A model generated the notes under the pieces. That model ran no database searches, was not told the origin of the DNA, and saw nothing but the letters and a program-made list of their open reading frames with translations. Made by a program: the position numbers and the translations under genes. A DNA stretch of 64,000 nucleotides from Anomaloglossus baeobatrachus (lineage: Eukaryota; Chordata; Amphibia; Anura; Aromobatidae), in the NCBI RefSeq assembly GCF_048569485.1, contig NW_027442240.1, forward strand, positions 1 to 64,000. Direction: 5' to 3'. This document shows, one piece after another, positions 1 through 15,000 of the stretch; positions within the stretch are counted from its first letter, which is position 1, and each line of letters starts with the position of its first letter.

Positions 1-3000
1 TTTTGGAGAAAAATGTGTTCATTTCATGTATGCGCGAAATGCCTTAAAAATGGCTTTAAAATGGATTTGGAGCATGGAGACGATTATCTCGGGATTGCAA
101 GATAACCAAACAAAACTTTTAGTGGATTTCTACTTATTTTATTAAATATCATCTCCACCAAACAGGACAAGCTTGCATCTGTTATAGTTTTGGAGAAAAA
201 TGTGTTCATTTCATGTATGCGCGAAATGCCTTAAAAATGGCTTTAAAATGGATTTGGAGCATGGAGACGATTATCTCGGGATTGCAAGATAACCAAACAA
301 AACTTTTAGTGGATTTCTACTTATTTTATTAAATATCATCTCCACCAAACAGGACAAGCTTGCATCTGTTATAGTTTTGGAGAAAAACTGTGTTCATTTC
401 ATGTATGCGCGAAATGCCTTAAAAATGGCTTTAAAATGGATTTGGAGCATGGAGACGATTATCTCGGGATTGCAAGATAACCAAACAAAACTTTTAGTGG
501 ATTTCTACTTATTTTATTAAATATCATCTCCACCAAACAGGACAAGCTTGCATCTGTTATAGTTTTGGAGAAAAATGTGTTCATTTCATGTATGCGCGAA
601 ATGCCTTAAAAATGGCTTTAAAATGGATTTGGAGCATGGAGACGATTATCTCGGGATTGCAAGATAACCAAACAAAACTTTTAGTGGATTTCTACTTATT
701 TTATTAAATATCATCTCCACCAAACAGGACAAGCTTGCATCTGTTATAGTTTTGGAGAAAAATGTGTTCATTTCATGTATGCGCGAAATGCCTTAAAAAT
801 GGCTTTAAAATGGATTTGGAGCATGGAGACGATTATCTCGGGATTGCAAGATAACCAAACAAAACTTTTAGTGGATTTCTACTTATTTTATTAAATATCA
901 TCTCCACCAAACAGGACAAGCTTGCATCTGTTATAGTTTTGGAGAAAAATGTGTTCATTTCATGTATGCGCGAAATGCCTTAAAAATGGCTTTAAAATGG
1001 ATTTGGAGCATGGAGACGATTATCTCGGGATTGCAAGATAACCAAACAAAACTTTTAGTGGATTTCTACTTATTTTATTAAATATCATCTCCACCAAACA
1101 GGACAAGCTTGCATCTGTTATAGTTTTGGAGAAAAATGTGTTCATTTCATGTATGCGCGAAATGCCTTAAAAATGGCTTTAAAATGGATTTGGAGCATGG
1201 AGACGATTATCTCGGGATTGCAAGATAACCAAACAAAACTTTTAGTGGATTTCTACTTATTTTATTAAATATCATCTCCACCAAACAGGACAAGCTTGCA
1301 TCTGTTATAGTTTTGGAGAAAAATGTGTTCATTTCATGTATGCGCGAAATGCCTTAAAAATGGCTTTAAAATGGATTTGGAGCATGGAGACGATTATCTC
1401 GGGATTGCAAGATAACCAAACAAAACTTTTAGTGGATTTCTACTTATTTTATTAAATATCATCTCCACCAAACAGGACAAGCTTGCATCTGTTATAGTTT
1501 TGGAGAAAAATGTGTTCATTTCATGTATGCGCGAAATGCCTTAAAAATGGCTTTAAAATGGATTTGGAGCATGGAGACGATTATCTCGGGATTGCAAGAT
1601 AACCAAACAAAACTTTTAGTGGATTTCTACTTATTTTATTAAATATCATCTCCACCAAACAGGACAAGCTTGCATCTGTTATAGTTTTGGAGAAAAATGT
1701 GTTCATTTCATGTATGCGCGAAATGCCTTAAAAATGGCTTTAAAATGGATTTGGAGCATGGAGACGATTATCTCGGGATTGCAAGATAACCAAACAAAAC
1801 TTTTAGTGGATTTCTACTTATTTTATTAAATATCATCTCCACCAAACAGGACAAGCTTGCATCTGTTATAGTTTTGGAGAAAAATGTGTTCATTTCATGT
1901 ATGCGCGAAATGCCTTAAAAATGGCTTTAAAATGGATTTGGAGCATGGAGACGATTATCTCGGGATTGCAAGATAACCAAACAAAACTTTTAGTGGATTT
2001 CTACTTATTTTATTAAATATCATCTCCACCAAACAGGACAAGCTTGCATCTGTTATAGTTTTGGAGAAAAATGTGTTCATTTCATGTATGCGCGAAATGC
2101 CTTAAAAATGGCTTTAAAATGGATTTGGAGCATGGAGACGATTATCTCGGGATTGCAAGATAACCAAACAAAACTTTTAGTGGATTTCTACTTATTTTAT
2201 TAAATATCATCTCCACCAAACAGGACAAGCTTGCATCTGTTATAGTTTTGGAGAAAAATGTGTTCATTTCATGTATGCGCGAAATGCCTTAAAAATGGCT
2301 TTAAAATGGATTTGGAGCATGGAGACGATTATCTCGGGATTGCAAGATAACCAAACAAAACTTTTAGTGGATTTCTACTTATTTTATTAAATATCATCTC
2401 CACCAAACAGGACAAGCTTGCATCTGTTATAGTTTTGGAGAAAAATGTGTTCATTTCATGTATGCGCGAAATGCCTTAAAAATGGCTTTAAAATGGATTT
2501 GGAGCATGGAGACGATTATCTCGGGATTGCAAGATAACCAAACAAAACTTTTAGTGGATTTCTACTTATTTTATTAAATATCATCTCCACCAAACAGGAC
2601 AAGCTTGCATCTGTTATAGTTTTGGAGAAAAATGTGTTCATTTCATGTATGCGCGAAATGCCTTAAAAATGGCTTTAAAATGGATTTGGAGCATGGAGAC
2701 GATTATCTCGGGATTGCAAGATAACCAAACAAAACTTTTAGTGGATTTCTACTTATTTTATTAAATATCATCTCCACCAAACAGGACAAGCTTGCATCTG
2801 TTATAGTTTTGGAGAAAAATGTGTTCATTTCATGTATGCGCGAAATGCCTTAAAAATGGCTTTAAAATGGATTTGGAGCATGGAGACGATTATCTCGGGA
2901 TTGCAAGATAACCAAACAAAACTTTTAGTGGATTTCTACTTATTTTATTAAATATCATCTCCACCAAACAGGACAAGCTTGCATCTGTTATAGTTTTGGA

Positions 3001-6000
3001 GAAAAATGTGTTCATTTCATGTATGCGCGAAATGCCTTAAAAATGGCTTTAAAATGGATTTGGAGCATGGAGACGATTATCTCGGGATTGCAAGATAACC
3101 AAACAAAACTTTTAGTGGATTTCTACTTATTTTATTAAATATCATCTCCACCAAACAGGACAAGCTTGCATCTGTTATAGTTTTGGAGAAAAATGTGTTC
3201 ATTTCATGTATGCGCGAAATGCCTTAAAAATGGCTTTAAAATGGATTTGGAGCATGGAGACGATTATCTCGGGATTGCAAGATAACCAAACAAAACTTTT
3301 AGTGGATTTCTACTTATTTTATTAAATATCATCTCCACCAAACAGGACAAGCTTGCATCTGTTATAGTTTTGGAGAAAAATGTGTTCATTTCATGTATGC
3401 GCGAAATGCCTTAAAAATGGCTTTAAAATGGATTTGGAGCATGGAGACGATTATCTCGGGATTGCAAGATAACCAAACAAAACTTTTAGTGGATTTCTAC
3501 TTATTTTATTAAATATCATCTCCACCAAACAGGACAAGCTTGCATCTGTTATAGTTTTGGAGAAAAATGTGTTCATTTCATGTATGCGCGAAATGCCTTA
3601 AAAATGGCTTTAAAATGGATTTGGAGCATGGAGACGATTATCTCGGGATTGCAAGATAACCAAACAAAACTTTTAGTGGATTTCTACTTATTTTATTAAA
3701 TATCATCTCCACCAAACAGGACAAGCTTGCATCTGTTATAGTTTTGGAGAAAAATGTGTTCATTTCATGTATGCGCGAAATGCCTTAAAAATGGCTTTAA
3801 AATGGATTTGGAGCATGGAGACGATTATCTCGGGATTGCAAGATAACCAAACAAAACTTTTAGTGGATTTCTACTTATTTTATTAAATATCATCTCCACC
3901 AAACAGGACAAGCTTGCATCTGTTATAGTTTTGGAGAAAAATGTGTTCATTTCATGTATGCGCGAAATGCCTTAAAAATGGCTTTAAAATGGATTTGGAG
4001 CATGGAGACGATTATCTCGGGATTGCAAGATAACCAAACAAAACTTTTAGTGGATTTCTACTTATTTTATTAAATATCATCTCCACCAAACAGGACAAGC
4101 TTGCATCTGTTATAGTTTTGGAGAAAAATGTGTTCATTTCATGTATGCGCGAAATGCCTTAAAAATGGCTTTAAAATGGATTTGGAGCATGGAGACGATT
4201 ATCTCGGGATTGCAAGATAACCAAACAAAACTTTTAGTGGATTTCTACTTATTTTATTAAATATCATCTCCACCAAACAGGACAAGCTTGCATCTGTTAT
4301 AGTTTTGGAGAAAAATGTGTTCATTTCATGTATGCGCGAAATGCCTTAAAAATGGCTTTAAAATGGATTTGGAGCATGGAGACGATTATCTCGGGATTGC
4401 AAGATAACCAAACAAAACTTTTAGTGGATTTCTACTTATTTTATTAAATATCATCTCCACCAAACAGGACAAGCTTGCATCTGTTATAGTTTTGGAGAAA
4501 AATGTGTTCATTTCATGTATGCGCGAAATGCCTTAAAAATGGCTTTAAAATGGATTTGGAGCATGGAGACGATTATCTCGGGATTGCAAGATAACCAAAC
4601 AAAACTTTTAGTGGATTTCTACTTATTTTATTAAATATCATCTCCACCAAACAGGACAAGCTTGCATCTGTTATAGTTTTGGAGAAAAATGTGTTCATTT
4701 CATGTATGCGCGAAATGCCTTAAAAATGGCTTTAAAATGGATTTGGAGCATGGAGACGATTATCTCGGGATTGCAAGATAACCAAACAAAACTTTTAGTG
4801 GATTTCTACTTATTTTATTAAATATCATCTCCACCAAACAGGACAAGCTTGCATCTGTTATAGTTTTGGAGAAAAATGTGTTCATTTCATGTATGCGCGA
4901 AATGCCTTAAAAATGGCTTTAAAATGGATTTGGAGCATGGAGACGATTATCTCGGGATTGCAAGATAACCAAACAAAACTTTTAGTGGATTTCTACTTAT
5001 TTTATTAAATATCATCTCCACCAAACAGGACAAGCTTGCATCTGTTATAGTTTTGGAGAAAAATGTGTTCATTTCATGTATGCGCGAAATGCCTTAAAAA
5101 TGGCTTTAAAATGGATTTGGAGCATGGAGACGATTATCTCGGGATTGCAAGATAACCAAACAAAACTTTTAGTGGATTTCTACTTATTTTATTAAATATC
5201 ATCTCCACCAAACAGGACAAGCTTGCATCTGTTATAGTTTTGGAGAAAAATGTGTTCATTTCATGTATGCGCGAAATGCCTTAAAAATGGCTTTAAAATG
5301 GATTTGGAGCATGGAGACGATTATCTCGGGATTGCAAGATAACCAAACAAAACTTTTAGTGGATTTCTACTTATTTTATTAAATATCATCTCCACCAAAC
5401 AGGACAAGCTTGCATCTGTTATAGTTTTGGAGAAAAATGTGTTCATTTCATGTATGCGCGAAATGCCTTAAAAATGGCTTTAAAATGGATTTGGAGCATG
5501 GAGACGATTATCTCGGGATTGCAAGATAACCAAACAAAACTTTTAGTGGATTTCTACTTATTTTATTAAATATCATCTCCACCAAACAGGACAAGCTTGC
5601 ATCTGTTATAGTTTTGGAGAAAAATGTGTTCATTTCATGTATGCGCGAAATGCCTTAAAAATGGCTTTAAAATGGATTTGGAGCATGGAGACGATTATCT
5701 CGGGATTGCAAGATAACCAAACAAAACTTTTAGTGGATTTCTACTTATTTTATTAAATATCATCTCCACCAAACAGGACAAGCTTGCATCTGTTATAGTT
5801 TTGGAGAAAAATGTGTTCATTTCATGTATGCGCGAAATGCCTTAAAAATGGCTTTAAAATGGATTTGGAGCATGGAGACGATTATCTCGGGATTGCAAGA
5901 TAACCAAACAAAACTTTTAGTGGATTTCTACTTATTTTATTAAATATCATCTCCACCAAACAGGACAAGCTTGCATCTGTTATAGTTTTGGAGAAAAATG

Positions 6001-9000
6001 TGTTCATTTCATGTATGCGCGAAATGCCTTAAAAATGGCTTTAAAATGGATTTGGAGCATGGAGACGATTATCTCGGGATTGCAAGATAACCAAACAAAA
6101 CTTTTAGTGGATTTCTACTTATTTTATTAAATATCATCTCCACCAAACAGGACAAGCTTGCATCTGTTATAGTTTTGGAGAAAAATGTGTTCATTTCATG
6201 TATGCGCGAAATGCCTTAAAAATGGCTTTAAAATGGATTTGGAGCATGGAGACGATTATCTCGGGATTGCAAGATAACCAAACAAAACTTTTAGTGGATT
6301 TCTACTTATTTTATTAAATATCATCTCCACCAAACAGGACAAGCTTGCATCTGTTATAGTTTTGGAGAAAAATGTGTTCATTTCATGTATGCGCGAAATG
6401 CCTTAAAAATGGCTTTAAAATGGATTTGGAGCATGGAGACGATTATCTCGGGATTGCAAGATAACCAAACAAAACTTTTAGTGGATTTCTACTTATTTTA
6501 TTAAATATCATCTCCACCAAACAGGACAAGCTTGCATCTGTTATAGTTTTGGAGAAAAATGTGTTCATTTCATGTATGCGCGAAATGCCTTAAAAATGGC
6601 TTTAAAATGGATTTGGAGCATGGAGACGATTATCTCGGGATTGCAAGATAACCAAACAAAACTTTTAGTGGATTTCTACTTATTTTATTAAATATCATCT
6701 CCACCAAACAGGACAAGCTTGCATCTGTTATAGTTTTGGAGAAAAATGTGTTCATTTCATGTATGCGCGAAATGCCTTAAAAATGGCTTTAAAATGGATT
6801 TGGAGCATGGAGACGATTATCTCGGGATTGCAAGATAACCAAACAAAACTTTTAGTGGATTTCTACTTATTTTATTAAATATCATCTCCACCAAACAGGA
6901 CAAGCTTGCATCTGTTATAGTTTTGGAGAAAAATGTGTTCATTTCATGTATGCGCGAAATGCCTTAAAAATGGCTTTAAAATGGATTTGGAGCATGGAGA
7001 CGATTATCTCGGGATTGCAAGATAACCAAACAAAACTTTTAGTGGATTTCTACTTATTTTATTAAATATCATCTCCACCAAACAGGACAAGCTTGCATCT
7101 GTTATAGTTTTGGAGAAAAATGTGTTCATTTCATGTATGCGCGAAATGCCTTAAAAATGGCTTTAAAATGGATTTGGAGCATGGAGACGATTATCTCGGG
7201 ATTGCAAGATAACCAAACAAAACTTTTAGTGGATTTCTACTTATTTTATTAAATATCATCTCCACCAAACAGGACAAGCTTGCATCTGTTATAGTTTTGG
7301 AGAAAAATGTGTTCATTTCATGTATGCGCGAAATGCCTTAAAAATGGCTTTAAAATGGATTTGGAGCATGGAGACGATTATCTCGGGATTGCAAGATAAC
7401 CAAACAAAACTTTTAGTGGATTTCTACTTATTTTATTAAATATCATCTCCACCAAACAGGACAAGCTTGCATCTGTTATAGTTTTGGAGAAAAATGTGTT
7501 CATTTCATGTATGCGCGAAATGCCTTAAAAATGGCTTTAAAATGGATTTGGAGCATGGAGACGATTATCTCGGGATTGCAAGATAACCAAACAAAACTTT
7601 TAGTGGATTTCTACTTATTTTATTAAATATCATCTCCACCAAACAGGACAAGCTTGCATCTGTTATAGTTTTGGAGAAAAATGTGTTCATTTCATGTATG
7701 CGCGAAATGCCTTAAAAATGGCTTTAAAATGGATTTGGAGCATGGAGACGATTATCTCGGGATTGCAAGATAACCAAACAAAACTTTTAGTGGATTTCTA
7801 CTTATTTTATTAAATATCATCTCCACCAAACAGGACAAGCTTGCATCTGTTATAGTTTTGGAGAAAAATGTGTTCATTTCATGTATGCGCGAAATGCCTT
7901 AAAAATGGCTTTAAAATGGATTTGGAGCATGGAGACGATTATCTCGGGATTGCAAGATAACCAAACAAAACTTTTAGTGGATTTCTACTTATTTTATTAA
8001 ATATCATCTCCACCAAACAGGACAAGCTTGCATCTGTTATAGTTTTGGAGAAAAATGTGTTCATTTCATGTATGCGCGAAATGCCTTAAAAATGGCTTTA
8101 AAATGGATTTGGAGCATGGAGACGATTATCTCGGGATTGCAAGATAACCAAACAAAACTTTTAGTGGATTTCTACTTATTTTATTAAATATCATCTCCAC
8201 CAAACAGGACAAGCTTGCATCTGTTATAGTTTTGGAGAAAAATGTGTTCATTTCATGTATGCGCGAAATGCCTTAAAAATGGCTTTAAAATGGATTTGGA
8301 GCATGGAGACGATTATCTCGGGATTGCAAGATAACCAAACAAAACTTTTAGTGGATTTCTACTTATTTTATTAAATATCATCTCCACCAAACAGGACAAG
8401 CTTGCATCTGTTATAGTTTTGGAGAAAAATGTGTTCATTTCATGTATGCGCGAAATGCCTTAAAAATGGCTTTAAAATGGATTTGGAGCATGGAGACGAT
8501 TATCTCGGGATTGCAAGATAACCAAACAAAACTTTTAGTGGATTTCTACTTATTTTATTAAATATCATCTCCACCAAACAGGACAAGCTTGCATCTGTTA
8601 TAGTTTTGGAGAAAAATGTGTTCATTTCATGTATGCGCGAAATGCCTTAAAAATGGCTTTAAAATGGATTTGGAGCATGGAGACGATTATCTCGGGATTG
8701 CAAGATAACCAAACAAAACTTTTAGTGGATTTCTACTTATTTTATTAAATATCATCTCCACCAAACAGGACAAGCTTGCATCTGTTATAGTTTTGGAGAA
8801 AAATGTGTTCATTTCATGTATGCGCGAAATGCCTTAAAAATGGCTTTAAAATGGATTTGGAGCATGGAGACGATTATCTCGGGATTGCAAGATAACCAAA
8901 CAAAACTTTTAGTGGATTTCTACTTATTTTATTAAATATCATCTCCACCAAACAGGACAAGCTTGCATCTGTTATAGTTTTGGAGAAAAATGTGTTCATT

Positions 9001-12000
9001 TCATGTATGCGCGAAATGCCTTAAAAATGGCTTTAAAATGGATTTGGAGCATGGAGACGATTATCTCGGGATTGCAAGATAACCAAACAAAACTTTTAGT
9101 GGATTTCTACTTATTTTATTAAATATCATCTCCACCAAACAGGACAAGCTTGCATCTGTTATAGTTTTGGAGAAAAATGTGTTCATTTCATGTATGCGCG
9201 AAATGCCTTAAAAATGGCTTTAAAATGGATTTGGAGCATGGAGACGATTATCTCGGGATTGCAAGATAACCAAACAAAACTTTTAGTGGATTTCTACTTA
9301 TTTTATTAAATATCATCTCCACCAAACAGGACAAGCTTGCATCTGTTATAGTTTTGGAGAAAAATGTGTTCATTTCATGTATGCGCGAAATGCCTTAAAA
9401 ATGGCTTTAAAATGGATTTGGAGCATGGAGACGATTATCTCGGGATTGCAAGATAACCAAACAAAACTTTTAGTGGATTTCTACTTATTTTATTAAATAT
9501 CATCTCCACCAAACAGGACAAGCTTGCATCTGTTATAGTTTTGGAGAAAAATGTGTTCATTTCATGTATGCGCGAAATGCCTTAAAAATGGCTTTAAAAT
9601 GGATTTGGAGCATGGAGACGATTATCTCGGGATTGCAAGATAACCAAACAAAACTTTTAGTGGATTTCTACTTATTTTATTAAATATCATCTCCACCAAA
9701 CAGGACAAGCTTGCATCTGTTATAGTTTTGGAGAAAAATGTGTTCATTTCATGTATGCGCGAAATGCCTTAAAAATGGCTTTAAAATGGATTTGGAGCAT
9801 GGAGACGATTATCTCGGGATTGCAAGATAACCAAACAAAACTTTTAGTGGATTTCTACTTATTTTATTAAATATCATCTCCACCAAACAGGACAAGCTTG
9901 CATCTGTTATAGTTTTGGAGAAAAATGTGTTCATTTCATGTATGCGCGAAATGCCTTAAAAATGGCTTTAAAATGGATTTGGAGCATGGAGACGATTATC
10001 TCGGGATTGCAAGATAACCAAACAAAACTTTTAGTGGATTTCTACTTATTTTATTAAATATCATCTCCACCAAACAGGACAAGCTTGCATCTGTTATAGT
10101 TTTGGAGAAAAATGTGTTCATTTCATGTATGCGCGAAATGCCTTAAAAATGGCTTTAAAATGGATTTGGAGCATGGAGACGATTATCTCGGGATTGCAAG
10201 ATAACCAAACAAAACTTTTAGTGGATTTCTACTTATTTTATTAAATATCATCTCCACCAAACAGGACAAGCTTGCATCTGTTATAGTTTTGGAGAAAAAT
10301 GTGTTCATTTCATGTATGCGCGAAATGCCTTAAAAATGGCTTTAAAATGGATTTGGAGCATGGAGACGATTATCTCGGGATTGCAAGATAACCAAACAAA
10401 ACTTTTAGTGGATTTCTACTTATTTTATTAAATATCATCTCCACCAAACAGGACAAGCTTGCATCTGTTATAGTTTTGGAGAAAAATGTGTTCATTTCAT
10501 GTATGCGCGAAATGCCTTAAAAATGGCTTTAAAATGGATTTGGAGCATGGAGACGATTATCTCGGGATTGCAAGATAACCAAACAAAACTTTTAGTGGAT
10601 TTCTACTTATTTTATTAAATATCATCTCCACCAAACAGGACAAGCTTGCATCTGTTATAGTTTTGGAGAAAAATGTGTTCATTTCATGTATGCGCGAAAT
10701 GCCTTAAAAATGGCTTTAAAATGGATTTGGAGCATGGAGACGATTATCTCGGGATTGCAAGATAACCAAACAAAACTTTTAGTGGATTTCTACTTATTTT
10801 ATTAAATATCATCTCCACCAAACAGGACAAGCTTGCATCTGTTATAGTTTTGGAGAAAAATGTGTTCATTTCATGTATGCGCGAAATGCCTTAAAAATGG
10901 CTTTAAAATGGATTTGGAGCATGGAGACGATTATCTCGGGATTGCAAGATAACCAAACAAAACTTTTAGTGGATTTCTACTTATTTTATTAAATATCATC
11001 TCCACCAAACAGGACAAGCTTGCATCTGTTATAGTTTTGGAGAAAAATGTGTTCATTTCATGTATGCGCGAAATGCCTTAAAAATGGCTTTAAAATGGAT
11101 TTGGAGCATGGAGACGATTATCTCGGGATTGCAAGATAACCAAACAAAACTTTTAGTGGATTTCTACTTATTTTATTAAATATCATCTCCACCAAACAGG
11201 ACAAGCTTGCATCTGTTATAGTTTTGGAGAAAAATGTGTTCATTTCATGTATGCGCGAAATGCCTTAAAAATGGCTTTAAAATGGATTTGGAGCATGGAG
11301 ACGATTATCTCGGGATTGCAAGATAACCAAACAAAACTTTTAGTGGATTTCTACTTATTTTATTAAATATCATCTCCACCAAACAGGACAAGCTTGCATC
11401 TGTTATAGTTTTGGAGAAAAATGTGTTCATTTCATGTATGCGCGAAATGCCTTAAAAATGGCTTTAAAATGGATTTGGAGCATGGAGACGATTATCTCGG
11501 GATTGCAAGATAACCAAACAAAACTTTTAGTGGATTTCTACTTATTTTATTAAATATCATCTCCACCAAACAGGACAAGCTTGCATCTGTTATAGTTTTG
11601 GAGAAAAATGTGTTCATTTCATGTATGCGCGAAATGCCTTAAAAATGGCTTTAAAATGGATTTGGAGCATGGAGACGATTATCTCGGGATTGCAAGATAA
11701 CCAAACAAAACTTTTAGTGGATTTCTACTTATTTTATTAAATATCATCTCCACCAAACAGGACAAGCTTGCATCTGTTATAGTTTTGGAGAAAAATGTGT
11801 TCATTTCATGTATGCGCGAAATGCCTTAAAAATGGCTTTAAAATGGATTTGGAGCATGGAGACGATTATCTCGGGATTGCAAGATAACCAAACAAAACTT
11901 TTAGTGGATTTCTACTTATTTTATTAAATATCATCTCCACCAAACAGGACAAGCTTGCATCTGTTATAGTTTTGGAGAAAAATGTGTTCATTTCATGTAT

Positions 12001-15000
12001 GCGCGAAATGCCTTAAAAATGGCTTTAAAATGGATTTGGAGCATGGAGACGATTATCTCGGGATTGCAAGATAACCAAACAAAACTTTTAGTGGATTTCT
12101 ACTTATTTTATTAAATATCATCTCCACCAAACAGGACAAGCTTGCATCTGTTATAGTTTTGGAGAAAAATGTGTTCATTTCATGTATGCGCGAAATGCCT
12201 TAAAAATGGCTTTAAAATGGATTTGGAGCATGGAGACGATTATCTCGGGATTGCAAGATAACCAAACAAAACTTTTAGTGGATTTCTACTTATTTTATTA
12301 AATATCATCTCCACCAAACAGGACAAGCTTGCATCTGTTATAGTTTTGGAGAAAAATGTGTTCATTTCATGTATGCGCGAAATGCCTTAAAAATGGCTTT
12401 AAAATGGATTTGGAGCATGGAGACGATTATCTCGGGATTGCAAGATAACCAAACAAAACTTTTAGTGGATTTCTACTTATTTTATTAAATATCATCTCCA
12501 CCAAACAGGACAAGCTTGCATCTGTTATAGTTTTGGAGAAAAATGTGTTCATTTCATGTATGCGCGAAATGCCTTAAAAATGGCTTTAAAATGGATTTGG
12601 AGCATGGAGACGATTATCTCGGGATTGCAAGATAACCAAACAAAACTTTTAGTGGATTTCTACTTATTTTATTAAATATCATCTCCACCAAACAGGACAA
12701 GCTTGCATCTGTTATAGTTTTGGAGAAAAATGTGTTCATTTCATGTATGCGCGAAATGCCTTAAAAATGGCTTTAAAATGGATTTGGAGCATGGAGACGA
12801 TTATCTCGGGATTGCAAGATAACCAAACAAAACTTTTAGTGGATTTCTACTTATTTTATTAAATATCATCTCCACCAAACAGGACAAGCTTGCATCTGTT
12901 ATAGTTTTGGAGAAAAATGTGTTCATTTCATGTATGCGCGAAATGCCTTAAAAATGGCTTTAAAATGGATTTGGAGCATGGAGACGATTATCTCGGGATT
13001 GCAAGATAACCAAACAAAACTTTTAGTGGATTTCTACTTATTTTATTAAATATCATCTCCACCAAACAGGACAAGCTTGCATCTGTTATAGTTTTGGAGA
13101 AAAATGTGTTCATTTCATGTATGCGCGAAATGCCTTAAAAATGGCTTTAAAATGGATTTGGAGCATGGAGACGATTATCTCGGGATTGCAAGATAACCAA
13201 ACAAAACTTTTAGTGGATTTCTACTTATTTTATTAAATATCATCTCCACCAAACAGGACAAGCTTGCATCTGTTATAGTTTTGGAGAAAAATGTGTTCAT
13301 TTCATGTATGCGCGAAATGCCTTAAAAATGGCTTTAAAATGGATTTGGAGCATGGAGACGATTATCTCGGGATTGCAAGATAACCAAACAAAACTTTTAG
13401 TGGATTTCTACTTATTTTATTAAATATCATCTCCACCAAACAGGACAAGCTTGCATCTGTTATAGTTTTGGAGAAAAATGTGTTCATTTCATGTATGCGC
13501 GAAATGCCTTAAAAATGGCTTTAAAATGGATTTGGAGCATGGAGACGATTATCTCGGGATTGCAAGATAACCAAACAAAACTTTTAGTGGATTTCTACTT
13601 ATTTTATTAAATATCATCTCCACCAAACAGGACAAGCTTGCATCTGTTATAGTTTTGGAGAAAAATGTGTTCATTTCATGTATGCGCGAAATGCCTTAAA
13701 AATGGCTTTAAAATGGATTTGGAGCATGGAGACGATTATCTCGGGATTGCAAGATAACCAAACAAAACTTTTAGTGGATTTCTACTTATTTTATTAAATA
13801 TCATCTCCACCAAACAGGACAAGCTTGCATCTGTTATAGTTTTGGAGAAAAATGTGTTCATTTCATGTATGCGCGAAATGCCTTAAAAATGGCTTTAAAA
13901 TGGATTTGGAGCATGGAGACGATTATCTCGGGATTGCAAGATAACCAAACAAAACTTTTAGTGGATTTCTACTTATTTTATTAAATATCATCTCCACCAA
14001 ACAGGACAAGCTTGCATCTGTTATAGTTTTGGAGAAAAATGTGTTCATTTCATGTATGCGCGAAATGCCTTAAAAATGGCTTTAAAATGGATTTGGAGCA
14101 TGGAGACGATTATCTCGGGATTGCAAGATAACCAAACAAAACTTTTAGTGGATTTCTACTTATTTTATTAAATATCATCTCCACCAAACAGGACAAGCTT
14201 GCATCTGTTATAGTTTTGGAGAAAAATGTGTTCATTTCATGTATGCGCGAAATGCCTTAAAAATGGCTTTAAAATGGATTTGGAGCATGGAGACGATTAT
14301 CTCGGGATTGCAAGATAACCAAACAAAACTTTTAGTGGATTTCTACTTATTTTATTAAATATCATCTCCACCAAACAGGACAAGCTTGCATCTGTTATAG
14401 TTTTGGAGAAAAATGTGTTCATTTCATGTATGCGCGAAATGCCTTAAAAATGGCTTTAAAATGGATTTGGAGCATGGAGACGATTATCTCGGGATTGCAA
14501 GATAACCAAACAAAACTTTTAGTGGATTTCTACTTATTTTATTAAATATCATCTCCACCAAACAGGACAAGCTTGCATCTGTTATAGTTTTGGAGAAAAA
14601 TGTGTTCATTTCATGTATGCGCGAAATGCCTTAAAAATGGCTTTAAAATGGATTTGGAGCATGGAGACGATTATCTCGGGATTGCAAGATAACCAAACAA
14701 AACTTTTAGTGGATTTCTACTTATTTTATTAAATATCATCTCCACCAAACAGGACAAGCTTGCATCTGTTATAGTTTTGGAGAAAAATGTGTTCATTTCA
14801 TGTATGCGCGAAATGCCTTAAAAATGGCTTTAAAATGGATTTGGAGCATGGAGACGATTATCTCGGGATTGCAAGATAACCAAACAAAACTTTTAGTGGA
14901 TTTCTACTTATTTTATTAAATATCATCTCCACCAAACAGGACAAGCTTGCATCTGTTATAGTTTTGGAGAAAAATGTGTTCATTTCATGTATGCGCGAAA